Positions 15,609 through 24,979 of a DNA stretch of 64,000 nt are shown in pieces. The notes below the pieces were generated by a model that was given only the letters and a program-made list of their open reading frames with translations, was not told the origin of the DNA and made no database searches. The stretch lies in assembly GCA_029554345.1 (NCBI GenBank), contig JAKPJF010000002.1:1-64000 (forward strand). The letters run 5' to 3'. Source of the stretch: Spirochaetota bacterium. GTDB taxonomy: Bacteria; Spirochaetota; UBA4802; JAFGJZ01. Position numbers and translations under genes: made by a program. How positions within the stretch are numbered: position 1 is the first letter of the stretch; every line of letters begins with the position of its first letter.

Positions 15609-17699
15609 TTATAATTCAAACCTGATGATATAACCGAAACCGTTGTCTTGAATAACTTCAAGACTGCCGCGTATCTGTTCAGTAAGACTCTTTATCAGCT
15701 TCATGCCGAGTGTCGAGGTTGAATCAAAAACAACATCACCCGGAATACCTTTTCCGTTATCCCGAATCATTACAGTAATTTCTTTGCCGTTTCTTTTCAT
15801 TGAAATATCTATTTTACCCTTAGAATCAGGTTCAAACGCATGCTTGACGGAGTTTTGAAGAATTTCATTTATTAGAAGCGATAAAGGCACAGCCTTATCT
15901 ATCGATGCAACAATAGGATCAGCATCAACCGAAAATTCTATCATTGATGAATCCGCGACTCCGGATCTGGATATTTCAAATACCAGAGATTTTATATATT
16001 CGTCATATTTTATTTCAGCGAGAGAATCCTCTCTGTAAAGTTTTTCATGAACAAGAGCCATTGTAAAAATTCTATTGATGCTCGAAGATAAAACCTCTTT
16101 TGTAAATGCGTCAGGACAAAGACGCATTTTATGATTAAGAAGACTGATTATTATCTGAAAATTATTTTTTACCCGATGATGAATTTCTTTAAGATATGTT
16201 TCTTTTTCATTGAGCGTTTGCCGGATATTTTCTTCCATGCGTTTTTTTATTATTATATCAAGCATTCCAGAAATAAAAAGATGAAACTGTCTTGAATCCG
16301 TCGAATCATATTCATGTTTCTTGTTACAGACTATCGCCTTACCGTATATATGATCACCTGATATCAATGAAACGGTCATTGCCCGGTCTATCTTTATCTT
16401 CCGGTCAGGAATCTCAAGTTCGGTTTTTGCCCTGTTATTGATACTGATTCCGAATGTCGGATCACCAAAAATCTTTTCCGTAGATATGCGCAGATTATTA
16501 AACTGATCCGCATCAAGCTGAAAACAAACTCCGTTTCTGGTACAGATTTTATCGTGCCCTTCAAATTCCTTCTCGTCAAAAAATATCATTCCTATTTCGC
16601 TTCCGGTCAAAGAAAGAATTTCATTCATCGAAGCAGAAATTATTTCATCATAACCGTTAAAATGCTTCATACTGAGATTATACAGAGAATTTAATCTGTC
16701 TTCATTCAACCGCAAAAGGCGTTCTGATTTTTCCGAAATACTCGCATCGTGAACAATAAAATATATCTGCGTTTTTCCTTCATTATCAAAAGGTATGGGA
16801 TAAATTTCAACCGCACATAAAGACCCATCATATTTTCTGTGTCTTGCAGTATAATAACTGCACTCCCCTTGAATTATTGACTTAAGACGTTTTGCAATTA
16901 TTTCGAGATCATCTGATTCAATATCAGATATGTAACGCGAATCTTTTCTAAAAAGAAGGGAGCCGTAAAACTCCATTGCCGATTTGTTGTTTTCGATAAT
17001 TTCACCGCTTTCATAATCGAGCAGAAATTTTACCGCGTTTCCTGATTCAAATATTTTTCTGTATTTATCTTCACTCTTTTCAACCTTTTCACGCATCTTT
17101 TGATAATAAATGATCATCATACCCAATGCTATAAACAAATTCAAAAGACCGATTATTCCGTATTTTACAGAAAGTAAATTGATAGAATCACCGAAAATCA
17201 TAAAATCTGACTTGATTACAGCCAGAATTAAAAACGATACGCCAACTATATAGCGAGCCGGCGATGACTCATCCATGTATGAGATATACATTATCCCGAT
17301 TCCTGCATATACTGCTGAAAGAAAAATAAAACCAGGAGAAGGAACGGATGAAGAATGGTTGGAAAATAAAAATGTAGAAACAATCATCCAAAGAATTATT
17401 ATAAAAACCATGAGCCTTGCTGCTCTTGGCAGACTGCATTTAAGGAAGGAAAGAACACCTTCTGCAAGAAAATATGCGCTTAAAATAAGAAAAACCGATT
17501 CAAGTGATCCTAAAATACTTAATCCGAATCCCCACAAATTTAAAGCAGCAAATACTAGATTTACAAGATATAAGAACCATGATATTACCCAGAATTTAAG
17601 ATAATCCTGTCTGTCTGAAAAATAGACATAAAGATAGAGACAGAATACCGCAAAGGTATTCACTGCAGTGAAAGTAAGGGATTGCATTAATAAATTCAT
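15609..17699 (-). CDS. Membrane sensor histidine kinase (7TM-PAS-GAF-HisKA_2-HATPase)
   Basis: A 696-residue kinase. The first 200 residues contain about six to seven hydrophobic segments. A PAS domain follows (about 205-322, ending in IYFIVHDASISEKSE), then a GAF-like domain (about 340-485), the HisKA_2 phosphoacceptor EIHHRVKNNFQII (H508), and an HATPase with NEILQNSVKHAF and DNGKGIPGD. HisKA_2 kinases act on separate response regulators. No regulator is adjacent; the receiver-like protein at 20582 has no phosphorylatable Asp. The signal is unknown. Monocistronic, its stop abuts the hydF stop. Confidence 0.88.
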   Translation of the reverse strand: MNLLMQSLTFTAVNTFAVFCLYLYVYFSDRQDYLKFWVISWFLYLVNLVFAALNLWGFGLSILGSLESVFLILSAYFLAEGVLSFLKCSLPRAARLMVFIIILWMIVSTFLFSNHSSSVPSPGFIFLSAVYAGIGIMYISYMDESSPARYIVGVSFLILAVIKSDFMIFGDSINLLSVKYGIIGLLNLFIALGMMIIYYQKMREKVEKSEDKYRKIFESGNAVKFLLDYESGEIIENNKSAMEFYGSLLFRKDSRYISDIESDDLEIIAKRLKSIIQGECSYYTARHRKYDGSLCAVEIYPIPFDNEGKTQIYFIVHDASISEKSERLLRLNEDRLNSLYNLSMKHFNGYDEIISASMNEILSLTGSEIGMIFFDEKEFEGHDKICTRNGVCFQLDADQFNNLRISTEKIFGDPTFGISINNRAKTELEIPDRKIKIDRAMTVSLISGDHIYGKAIVCNKKHEYDSTDSRQFHLFISGMLDIIIKKRMEENIRQTLNEKETYLKEIHHRVKNNFQIIISLLNHKMRLCPDAFTKEVLSSSINRIFTMALVHEKLYREDSLAEIKYDEYIKSLVFEISRSGVADSSMIEFSVDADPIVASIDKAVPLSLLINEILQNSVKHAFEPDSKGKIDISMKRNGKEITVMIRDNGKGIPGDVVFDSTSTLGMKLIKSLTEQIRGSLEVIQDNGFGYIIRFEL

Positions 17700-17793
17700 A
17701 TTCTATCCTGTATTTAAAACAGAAAAAATAGGCAATGAGCCTGTAGGTAAATTATACACGCTTAATTTAATAATGCAAGAATCATTTTGATGC

Positions 17794-19014
17794 TTAGAGA
17801 GTATTCCGAATCATCGCTTCAACGATAACAGAAGCATCATCGAAATATAAGCCTGTTGATGCGGAATTCTTTTCAGAAAAAGAATCAACGGTTTTAAATT
17901 TTTCTGATCCCGAAATTCCTTTAGAAGAATAAATAAGGAAAGGCACCGGTTCAGGAGTATGAGTCCTGACTTTAAGGGGGGTTGAATGATCCGGCATTAT
18001 GATAATTGAATAATCAGTAAACTCTGAAGATAAAGCTTCATAAACAGGACCAACTATCAATGAATCGATGTCCTGAATTGATTTAAGTTTGTGCTCAGAG
18101 TTTCCTTCATGACCTGATTCATCAGGTGATTCCAGATGAATAAAAGCTATATCGCTGCCGCTTCTTAGAGCTTCAAGAGCCGCATCAGCTTTTCCTTTAT
18201 AATTAGTATCAATATATCCTGTTGCGCCTTCGACCTTAACCGGATCAAGACCGACTGCCCTTCCTATTCCATTGATAAGATCAACTGCAGAAATAGTCAC
18301 GCCCTTAAGAGAAAATCTGTCCGAATATTTTGTTAAAGCGGGTTTTCTTCCGCCGCCCCATATCCAGAAAGAAACAGGATCACCCTTATATTTCTTCATA
18401 GCTTCTTTAACAACAGAAGAAGCAATAACCGATTCGGATTTCTTCATCAAAGAAAGTATTTCCTCCGAACCGCTTCCGGACGGAAGAAATGAAGAAATAT
18501 CTTTTCCCTGAATATCATGAGGAGGAGTCGCTGTTGTAATATCCTTGTATGGATAATTTCTCCAAATGAAAATATTCCGGTAAGATACACCTGTATAAAA
18601 TTCAAAATCAGAATTACAGTTTTGGCGGTTAAATTCATCAATAATAACAGAAGAAAGGGCGGTATCAATATGATCAGCGCAAAAATCCTTCATACAGCCG
18701 TTTTCAAGCGTAAGTATATTACATCTGAAAGCTGCGTCTTTTTCACCAAGTTCAAGACCCAGATTGATAGCCTCAAGAGGCGCTCTCCCTGTAAAAAATT
18801 TTCGCGGATTATATCCGAATATTGAAAGATTCGCAATATCACTTCCGGGAGTCATACCGTCGGGAACAGTTTTAGCGAGTCCGCTCGAACCCATAGCTGC
18901 AAGCTTGTCCATATTTGGAGTTGCAGCGTATTCAAGAACAGTTTTTCCGCCGAATTCTTCCATCGGAAAATCACTCATTCCATCGCATATTATTACAACA
19001 TATTTGGAAGACAT
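17794..19014 (-). CDS. apgM: Archaeal-type cofactor-independent phosphoglycerate mutase
   Basis: A 406-residue alkaline-phosphatase-superfamily enzyme of the ApgM type, which interconverts 2- and 3-phosphoglycerate. Visible are IICDGMSD (metal Asp), GGKTVLEYAATPNMDKLA, DGMTPGSDIANLSIFGYNP (catalytic serine), GRAPLEA, HLESPDESGHEGN and IIMPDHSTPLKVRTHTPEPVP, all metal-binding or family-defining. Cytoplasmic glycolysis enzyme. Its ATG overlaps the stop of the small gene upstream (TAATG), suggesting coupled translation. Only a ligand-binding insertion distinguishes it from GpmI, and the insert pattern here is ApgM. Confidence 0.92.
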   Translation of the reverse strand: MSSKYVVIICDGMSDFPMEEFGGKTVLEYAATPNMDKLAAMGSSGLAKTVPDGMTPGSDIANLSIFGYNPRKFFTGRAPLEAINLGLELGEKDAAFRCNILTLENGCMKDFCADHIDTALSSVIIDEFNRQNCNSDFEFYTGVSYRNIFIWRNYPYKDITTATPPHDIQGKDISSFLPSGSGSEEILSLMKKSESVIASSVVKEAMKKYKGDPVSFWIWGGGRKPALTKYSDRFSLKGVTISAVDLINGIGRAVGLDPVKVEGATGYIDTNYKGKADAALEALRSGSDIAFIHLESPDESGHEGNSEHKLKSIQDIDSLIVGPVYEALSSEFTDYSIIIMPDHSTPLKVRTHTPEPVPFLIYSSKGISGSEKFKTVDSFSEKNSASTGLYFDDASVIVEAMIRNTL

Positions 19015-19304
19015 TACTTAACTTTTCTCTTTGCCATAAATACGTAATGACGGATATATGGCTGAAGTCCTTCGTGATAATGAGATAAATCAATGTTTTG
19101 GTGATGCTTTATAATGCCGTCAACTTCCGATTTTGTAAAATCCTCATCGGAAGAATCTATTAATATTTTAAAGCGCTTAACGACTTCTTTATCAACAGCG
19201 TCGTGGGTGAGCTTATTCATCACAGAATAAAGCTTTAGAAGATTTGTTTTCTTCTTTATTCTGTTTTTTTTCATGGTCTTTTTTACAGTAGTAGTTGTCG
19301 ACAT
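19014..19304 (-). CDS. Small basic hypothetical protein upstream of apgM
   Basis: About 96 residues, very basic at the N-terminus (KKTMKKNRIKKKTN), with a helical middle (LLKLYSVMNKLTHDAVDKEVVKRFKILI) and a C-terminus ending MAKRKVK. No family is recognised. The start at 19304 is set by GGAG 9 nt upstream; an ATG at 19319 has a poorer site. Overlap with the apgM start implies a two-gene operon. The charge pattern would suit nucleic-acid or ribosome contact, but that is only a guess. Confidence 0.6.
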   Translation of the reverse strand: MSTTTTVKKTMKKNRIKKKTNLLKLYSVMNKLTHDAVDKEVVKRFKILIDSSDEDFTKSEVDGIIKHHQNIDLSHYHEGLQPYIRHYVFMAKRKVK

Positions 19305-19478
19305 TGCTCCTAGCTCCATTCTTAACAGATATAAAATATGACGCTCAAGTGTCCATCAATTTTATTACACAAAAGTTAAAGAACATAAAAAATTATTATT
19401 GCATTGAATAAAAAAAGCAATTAAATAATGAATGATTTTGAGGAGGAAAAGGAAAGGCTGCATGCATTTTGGAGCTAT

Positions 19479-19551
<73 letters not shown>

Positions 19552-19595
19552 GCTCCAATACATGAACGATTACTTTTATAAATTAGAGGCGTTTT

Positions 19596-20519
19596 CTGTC
19601 AACAAAATTTATAACATTTTTAATTCTTGTGTCAGTTTTTTGCAGATCTTTTTATGCTGAAGAAGATTTTCTTTATTATGAAAGACGCGGAATAATTCAA
19701 TACAACGAAAAAATGTATTCTTTCTCGGAAGAATCACTTCAAATGGCCCTGCGGATTAATCCGTCAGCATATATGTCGTTAAATTACCTGGCATTCATAA
19801 GTCTTGCAAAAGAAAACAGGCGGGGAGCAAAAAAACTTTTCAATGATTCCCTCAACATCAATCCGAATCAGTACGAAATACTTAATGCAGTTGCCGATAT
19901 CGAAGATTACTATGGAAACAATTCAATTGCTGAAAAACTTTACTTAAAATCCCTTGAAATACATAATGACAATACAAGGGCTCTGCTCGGCATGGCCAGA
20001 CTGCTCTATTTATCTAAAAGAATGGACGAAGCTGCATACTATTTCGATAAAGCAAAAAATAATAATATTACAATAAGCGACTCCTCCCTTAATGAAGCAA
20101 GAAATCTACGTGCTAAAAACAAAATTGAAGACGCAATTGAAATTCTAAAACGCGGAATATCTGCCAACCCGGCCGATGAAAGACTATACTTTGAATTAGA
20201 TTCAATTCTTAGATCAAAAAATGACAACCGGACATCACTAAAATATTTGCGTCAAATGACTTACCTAAATCCATGTAATGATAAGGCATATTTTCATATC
20301 GCGAACCTCTTTCTCTCAGGCGGAATACATTCAAAAAGAAACCTTGAACTAGATCTTGGAATCAATGCCGTAAAAAAAGCCATTGAATTAAACAAAAATG
20401 AAGAGGAATACTGCTTGCTGCTCATAAGTTTCTATAAATTAAAAAAAGATACGATAAACTTTAATAAAGCAGTAGAGAACTGCAACAAAACAATGAAAAT
20501 AAGTACTGATAATAATTAA
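19596..20519 (+). CDS. Exported TPR-repeat protein
   Basis: A protein of about 307 residues built of tetratricopeptide repeats (for example YNEKMYSFSEESLQMALRIN, and further units through AIELNKNEEEY). TPR proteins act as scaffolds. Reading from the obvious GTG at 19629 cuts a signal peptide in half; the open frame upstream encodes FLSTKFITFLILVSVFC before the likely cleavage at FYA-EED. The best upstream start is a CTG at 19596 placed 6 nt after AGAGG (19585-19589); ATA or ATT codons are alternatives. It lies alone between tRNA-Phe (opposite strand) and a receiver-ATPase gene. Partner unknown. Confidence 0.65.
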   Translation: MSTKFITFLILVSVFCRSFYAEEDFLYYERRGIIQYNEKMYSFSEESLQMALRINPSAYMSLNYLAFISLAKENRRGAKKLFNDSLNINPNQYEILNAVADIEDYYGNNSIAEKLYLKSLEIHNDNTRALLGMARLLYLSKRMDEAAYYFDKAKNNNITISDSSLNEARNLRAKNKIEDAIEILKRGISANPADERLYFELDSILRSKNDNRTSLKYLRQMTYLNPCNDKAYFHIANLFLSGGIHSKRNLELDLGINAVKKAIELNKNEEEYCLLLISFYKLKKDTINFNKAVENCNKTMKISTDNN

Positions 20520-20581
20520 GTTTTCTGCTTGAAAATAATGGATATTACTGTACTCTGAAACGACACAAGGTAAATTAAAAC

Positions 20582-21523
20582 ATGAGCAAAATACTGATCG
20601 TTGATCCTACCGATTACCGATATTCGGTTCAATCCGTACTTCTTGCGGAGGGATATAAGACCGAAACCTGCACAACTGCATTTGATGCAATCGCAAAAAT
20701 TGAAGCAGAGGACATTTCACTTATAATTTCAGAAGTTGATCTTCCCGGAGATAACTCTTTTGAACTCTATTATTATCTTCAGAAGAATTATCCTTTTCTC
20801 CCCATCATCATGCTGACAGACAGAAACATGGAGGATTTTTTCGACAAGGTGTTCACCGAAGGCATCGGCAACATAATCAGCAAGCCTGTCAACGGAGAAG
20901 AACTGATATCACTCGCAAAAAAACTTATGTATCAAGAAGACCTCTTTAATCTTGACAACTATATCCAGAAAATAAAAGTTTTAAAAAAAATACGGATCAC
21001 AGCTTCAAACCAGATTATTCCTGCAATAAGAACAGTGACTGATTACATCAACGAGTGGGAGTTCAAGATATCCGACATTTCAATGCTGAACTTAATTCTC
21101 AACGAAATGCTTATTAACGCTGTTTATCATGCTCACGGCCTGACAGAAGAAAAACTTAAACGTCTTCCGGTTTCTCTTGAAGAAGGTAAATTTGTCGATG
21201 TCTGCTTCGGGCACAGCGAATCAAAGCTCGGAATTTCCATAACTGATTATAACGGCAAACTTTCTAAGCAGAAAATTCTTGAGAGCATGTTTAACGTTCT
21301 AGCCCAGCGCAAAAAACTGGATGACGCCATTGAAAAAGGTGAAGATATTTCCAAAATTATAACCGAAACAGGAAGAGGAATTGATCTTGTAAGACAGATT
21401 GCAAGCGAATTCTATTTTATAATTCACAAAAACAAACGGACAGAAATTATTCTATTATTCGACAAAAACTCCGACTTAAACGGAGTTGCAAAATCATCAC
21501 TTAAAATCATCGAGCAGAAATAA
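20582..21523 (+). CDS. Receiver-like domain fused to an anti-sigma-type HATPase; Glu at phosphorylation site
   Basis: 313 residues. The N-terminal receiver fold keeps Asp8, Thr79 and Lys101 (SKPVNGEEL), but the acceptor position reads SEVDLPGD with Glu51 instead of Asp, a change that can mimic permanent phosphorylation. The C-terminal half has an RsbW/HATPase_c_2 pattern: LNLILNEMLINAVYHAHG (N box), ITDYNG, and GRGIDLVRQIA. Such ATPases can act as anti-sigma or anti-anti-sigma kinases. No adjacent STAS or PP2C partner is seen. The gene is followed by a bidirectional terminator shared with ftsZ. Confidence 0.8.
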   Translation: MSKILIVDPTDYRYSVQSVLLAEGYKTETCTTAFDAIAKIEAEDISLIISEVDLPGDNSFELYYYLQKNYPFLPIIMLTDRNMEDFFDKVFTEGIGNIISKPVNGEELISLAKKLMYQEDLFNLDNYIQKIKVLKKIRITASNQIIPAIRTVTDYINEWEFKISDISMLNLILNEMLINAVYHAHGLTEEKLKRLPVSLEEGKFVDVCFGHSESKLGISITDYNGKLSKQKILESMFNVLAQRKKLDDAIEKGEDISKIITETGRGIDLVRQIASEFYFIIHKNKRTEIILLFDKNSDLNGVAKSSLKIIEQK

Positions 21524-21526
21524 ACA

Positions 21527-21553
21527 AAAAGGAGGTTTTTCAGACCTCCTTTT
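21527..21553. terminator. Bidirectional rho-independent terminator
   Basis: AAAAGGAGGT and ACCTCCTTTT form a perfect 10-bp stem with a 7-base loop (TTTTCAG). It sits between the convergent receiver-ATPase gene and ftsZ, and both strands end in T-runs. Confidence 0.9.
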
Positions 21554-21557
21554 ATCC

Positions 21558-22748
21558 TTAATCCTGAAGCCTTCTCATAAATGCAGGAACATTCAGATCC
21601 TGATTCAGCGAATCGTTCGCAACATTTTTTCTCTGAGATTGCTCTCCGTAAGGCGATGAGAAATATTCACTGCGGAAAGAATGGAGTGGAATTCTTTTAT
21701 CATAGTTTTCATTATAATTCTTAATGCCTGATTTAAGCTGTTGCGGAATTTCTTCTCTGACAATTGTCTCTTTTGATTTAAGCATATTCTTCTTTCTATC
21801 AAAGCCGGTAGCTATAACAGTAACGCGGATCTTATCATCAAGAGCAGGATCAATCGTCGTTCCGAAAATGATATTAGCCTCCGGATCAGCCTGAGTCGAA
21901 ACCATTTCAGTTACTTCTGTTGCTTCATGCAGGGAAAGATCATGTCCGCCGGCGATGTTTATAAGAACAGCCTTAGCACCTTCTATGCTGGTTTCCTCAA
22001 GAAGAGGCGAATGAATAGCCATTTTTGTTGCTTCATTCGCTTTATTCTCACCTGAAGCGATACCAACACCCATAAGAGCATCTCCGGTTTCCTTCATGAC
22101 AGTTTTAACATCTGCAAAATCGACATTAACAAGACCGGTTTCCATTATTATATCAGAAATACCCTGGACACCCTGACGGAGAATATCATCCGCTAGTTTA
22201 AAAGCCTCTTCAATCGGAGTTTTTTTATCAATTATTTTAAGAAGAAGATCATTCGGAATTGTAATTACAGTATCAACTTTTTCCTTAAGGTTACGCATAC
22301 CTTCATCGGCTCTTTCGAGACGTTTTTTACCTTCAACACGAAAAGGTTTCGTAACAACACCCACAACAAGCGCGCCGGTTTCTTTTGCGATTTCGGCAAC
22401 TATAGGAGCAGCTCCCGTACCTGTTCCGCCGCCCATTCCGGCAGTTACAAAAACCATATCTGCGCCTTTCAACAGCTTCTGGATTTTATCTTTATCTTCA
22501 AGAGCGGAACCCCGTCCTACTTCAGGGTCAGCACCGGCGCCGAGACCTTTGGTCAGCTTTGAGCCTATCTGGATTTTGTTTACTGCAAGAGACTGATTCA
22601 GCTGTTGAGCATCGGTATTTACTACAATAAAATCGATACCCTCCATTCCAGTAGAAATCATACGGTTTACCGCATTTGTTCCGGCTCCGCCCACTCCAAC
22701 TACCTTAATTACTGTAGTCAATGGTTTGTCTTCTTCCAGTTTGAACAT
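21558..22748 (-). CDS. ftsZ: Cell division protein FtsZ
   Basis: A 396-residue tubulin homologue. Nucleotide contacts are visible: [12 protein letters not shown] near 18-29, the signature [14 protein letters not shown] near 105, and the T7 loop [11 protein letters not shown] for GTP hydrolysis near 208. The C-terminal conserved peptide is [11 protein letters not shown], preceded by an Asn/Lys-rich linker. FtsZ forms the division ring and recruits the septal machinery, usually through FtsA, which is not adjacent here. Transcribed alone. The ATG is in a good context for the family start [10 protein letters not shown]. Confidence 0.97.
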   Translation of the reverse strand: MFKLEEDKPLTTVIKVVGVGGAGTNAVNRMISTGMEGIDFIVVNTDAQQLNQSLAVNKIQIGSKLTKGLGAGADPEVGRGSALEDKDKIQKLLKGADMVFVTAGMGGGTGTGAAPIVAEIAKETGALVVGVVTKPFRVEGKKRLERADEGMRNLKEKVDTVITIPNDLLLKIIDKKTPIEEAFKLADDILRQGVQGISDIIMETGLVNVDFADVKTVMKETGDALMGVGIASGENKANEATKMAIHSPLLEETSIEGAKAVLINIAGGHDLSLHEATEVTEMVSTQADPEANIIFGTTIDPALDDKIRVTVIATGFDRKKNMLKSKETIVREEIPQQLKSGIKNYNENYDKRIPLHSFRSEYFSSPYGEQSQRKNVANDSLNQDLNVPAFMRRLQD

Positions 22749-22899
22749 ATTTTCCCCCGTTGAAAGTGAACAAACTTTACATATTATGTCTCATTATGTC
22801 ATCAACAAAATGTATTTTCTCTAAATTTTTTTTAACATCAATTAATCACTATTAATAAATGAAAATTAATTGAGATTAATTGATGCGATTAATGACTTT

Positions 22900-23337
22900 C
22901 TACTTTATAATATTCCTTATTTTGACTTCCGACATCGGAATATTTATCACACCGCCGACTGTTACAATCGTATATTTTTCCGCATCATTCTGTATCACAG
23001 CACCCGTATATACTTCGCCGCTGAATAGATAAACCGTCTCAATTTTACCGTATTCCTGTTTAATCTCATCATTGTTTTTAAATCCGGACGTCTTTTTGAA
23101 TTTATCCTTTTTAACGGTTTTAAATGATTTTTTATCAGTTTTAACTGTTTTCACTTTTTTCGAATCAACTGCAATTACAGATGACTTCATTTCTTTCTGC
23201 AGACTGTTATCCGCGGACGATTCTGCCGCTTCCGATGTGCAAGCGAATTTCTTCATGAGAATAAAGGTCAAAAATACAACAAAAATAGAGATTAAAACAA
23301 AAACTATTACACACCGGACAACCGATCTCCTGTTCAT
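22900..23337 (-). CDS. Single-pass membrane protein with Lys-rich linker and small beta domain
   Basis: 145 residues. After MNRRSVVRC comes one membrane span (VIVFVLISIFVVFLTFILM, about 10-28), a lysine-rich linker (KKVKTVKTDKKSFKTVKKDK), and a C-terminal domain of about 45 residues (VYLFSGEVYTGAVIQNDAEK then ITVGGVINIP-like strands) reminiscent of an LSm/SH3-like barrel. No named family is recognised. The start at 23337 has GGAG 6 nt upstream; a longer frame to 23415 lacks one. Located between ftsZ and a metallo-hydrolase gene with gaps on both sides, so probably its own unit. Confidence 0.6.
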   Translation of the reverse strand: MNRRSVVRCVIVFVLISIFVVFLTFILMKKFACTSEAAESSADNSLQKEMKSSVIAVDSKKVKTVKTDKKSFKTVKKDKFKKTSGFKNNDEIKQEYGKIETVYLFSGEVYTGAVIQNDAEKYTIVTVGGVINIPMSEVKIRNIIK

Positions 23338-23473
23338 CACCGACTCCATACACATATTTATTAACTGCTGATGCAGCTCATATATGTAGTGCGGTAAAAC
23401 AGTCAAAATTAACAAATTAATCTAATTTTTTTCGAAAAAAGGAAAATTCCGGCAATTTACGTCGAGATACAGA

Positions 23474-24313
23474 CTATATCGTAAACGTTTTACCTGCACA
23501 GAAACTTTCCAGGCGGTTTCCCATATGCAAAATCATTTCCGCATATCCCTTCAATCCCGTGCAATGACCGGTATAATACTTTTCAACCCCCAACGAAAGA
23601 AGCTCATCAGCAAAAAGATGAAGCGTTTCCCGATCTTCAGATAATTCATCTTCACGGGGCCTTGAAATGTGAAAACCGCCGAAAAAAGCTGAAATTCTTC
23701 TGCCGGGAAATTTTTGATTCACACTTTTAACGGCATTTCCAGCACCCTGATGAGAGCATCCGCAGAAAACTGCCAGAGAATCCCCGGTATCTGCGACAAA
23801 AATCAATTCATGTGAAAAATCGTCTTCAACTACTCCCGATTCCGTTTCAACTAAAAGATTTTTATTACCCGAAGGCTGGAATCCGCCGTGATTTCCATTT
23901 TTAACAATGAATGAAAAAGGAAATCCGGTTACATCATGTTCTATTTCAACAAATCTGTCTGAATATTTCCTTCTGAGTTCATTATCCATTCCTATTTGAC
24001 GTATTTTGCCCGTATTCAGAGAAAGATGATTGTCCCACGCTTTTTTGTGCAGAAAAACTTCAGCCTGAGTATTGTTCGACAAAAAATAACCGAGTCCGCC
24101 GGTATGATCATAGTGCCCATGTGAAACAACAGCAAAATCAGCCTCTGAAATATCAACCGAGAGCTTAGCGGCATTCTGGCTGAAAATTTCACCCTGACCC
24201 GCATCATAAAGTATTTTCTTTCCGTCAAATTCAATCCATAACGAAAGCCCGTGCTCTGTTGTCAGCAATCCACTGGGATCCGGACTATTATCAGATAATA
24301 CTATTACCTTCAT
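23474..24313 (-). CDS. Metallo-beta-lactamase-fold hydrolase (RFA-P synthase-like family)
   Basis: 279 residues with the metal motif HGHYDHTGG (H-x-H-x-D-H), then VADTGD, CGCSHQGAGN and YTGHCTG, which provide the remaining ligands. The order matches the family containing the archaeal methanopterin-pathway beta-ribofuranosylaminobenzene-phosphate synthase-like proteins; bacterial members have no settled substrate. Its ATG overlaps the stop of the methyltransferase gene upstream (4 bp), so the two are coupled. Cytoplasmic. The name is a family label only. Confidence 0.8.
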   Translation of the reverse strand: MKVIVLSDNSPDPSGLLTTEHGLSLWIEFDGKKILYDAGQGEIFSQNAAKLSVDISEADFAVVSHGHYDHTGGLGYFLSNNTQAEVFLHKKAWDNHLSLNTGKIRQIGMDNELRRKYSDRFVEIEHDVTGFPFSFIVKNGNHGGFQPSGNKNLLVETESGVVEDDFSHELIFVADTGDSLAVFCGCSHQGAGNAVKSVNQKFPGRRISAFFGGFHISRPREDELSEDRETLHLFADELLSLGVEKYYTGHCTGLKGYAEMILHMGNRLESFCAGKTFTI

Positions 24314-24939
24314 AATTTTTTCTCCGCAAAAACAAATACATCCTTGGTAATACTTCCGTCAGCTTCAGCATAATCCTGACTGAACCTTTTTACAGCGCGC
24401 AAACCGTTTTCTTCCATAACCTGTATTATTTCATTTTCGTTATGATAATGGAAATATATTTCATCATCTGAAAAACTCGTTTTTTCAAAACCGTCAATTT
24501 TCCCTTCCATGAAAGAAATATAAAGTAAACCGCCGCTTTTTAGAAAACACGAGGATTTTTCAATAATTGATACTGCTTCATCCCGATCCAGATGAACTAT
24601 ACAGAAAGACAGGAGGACTGCATCAAATTGAGCTTCATCAAACTCAGCCTCAAGAATATTCATGCATTTGAAATCACCCTTTGGAACAGCTGCTTTTGCC
24701 AAATCAATCATCGATGATGAAATATCGACTCCGGTAATTTTTGCGCCGTTGAAACGGAAAGCTATCCGCGAGCTGAAACTTCCGGGACCGCATCCAAGAT
24801 CAAGACAGGAACAATCGTCTTTCAGCAATTTTAAAAAATCATCCATAGCATTGAGATATGGTTCGAAATCCGCAAATCTTGAAGCGAACTTTGAGGCATT
24901 TTTATTATAGGCTTTTATATTTTGAGTTGTTTTATCCAT
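24310..24939 (-). CDS. Class I SAM-dependent methyltransferase
   Basis: 209 residues. The SAM-binding motif I is CLDLGCGPGSFSSRIA (about 47-62), with acidic loop VDIS after it and the post-motif LLSFCIVHLDRDEAV. This is the Methyltransf_25/11 fold of small-molecule methyltransferases; the substrate cannot be told. The start MDKTTQNIKAYNKNA fits relatives better than the 5-residue longer frame to 24954. Co-translated with the metallo-hydrolase downstream. It lies 26 bp from the sugar kinase stop region. Confidence 0.8.
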   Translation of the reverse strand: MDKTTQNIKAYNKNASKFASRFADFEPYLNAMDDFLKLLKDDCSCLDLGCGPGSFSSRIAFRFNGAKITGVDISSSMIDLAKAAVPKGDFKCMNILEAEFDEAQFDAVLLSFCIVHLDRDEAVSIIEKSSCFLKSGGLLYISFMEGKIDGFEKTSFSDDEIYFHYHNENEIIQVMEENGLRAVKRFSQDYAEADGSITKDVFVFAEKKL

Positions 24940-24979
24940 GAAGACATTAAGCAAAACTTATTATCCGGGTCAATTAAAA

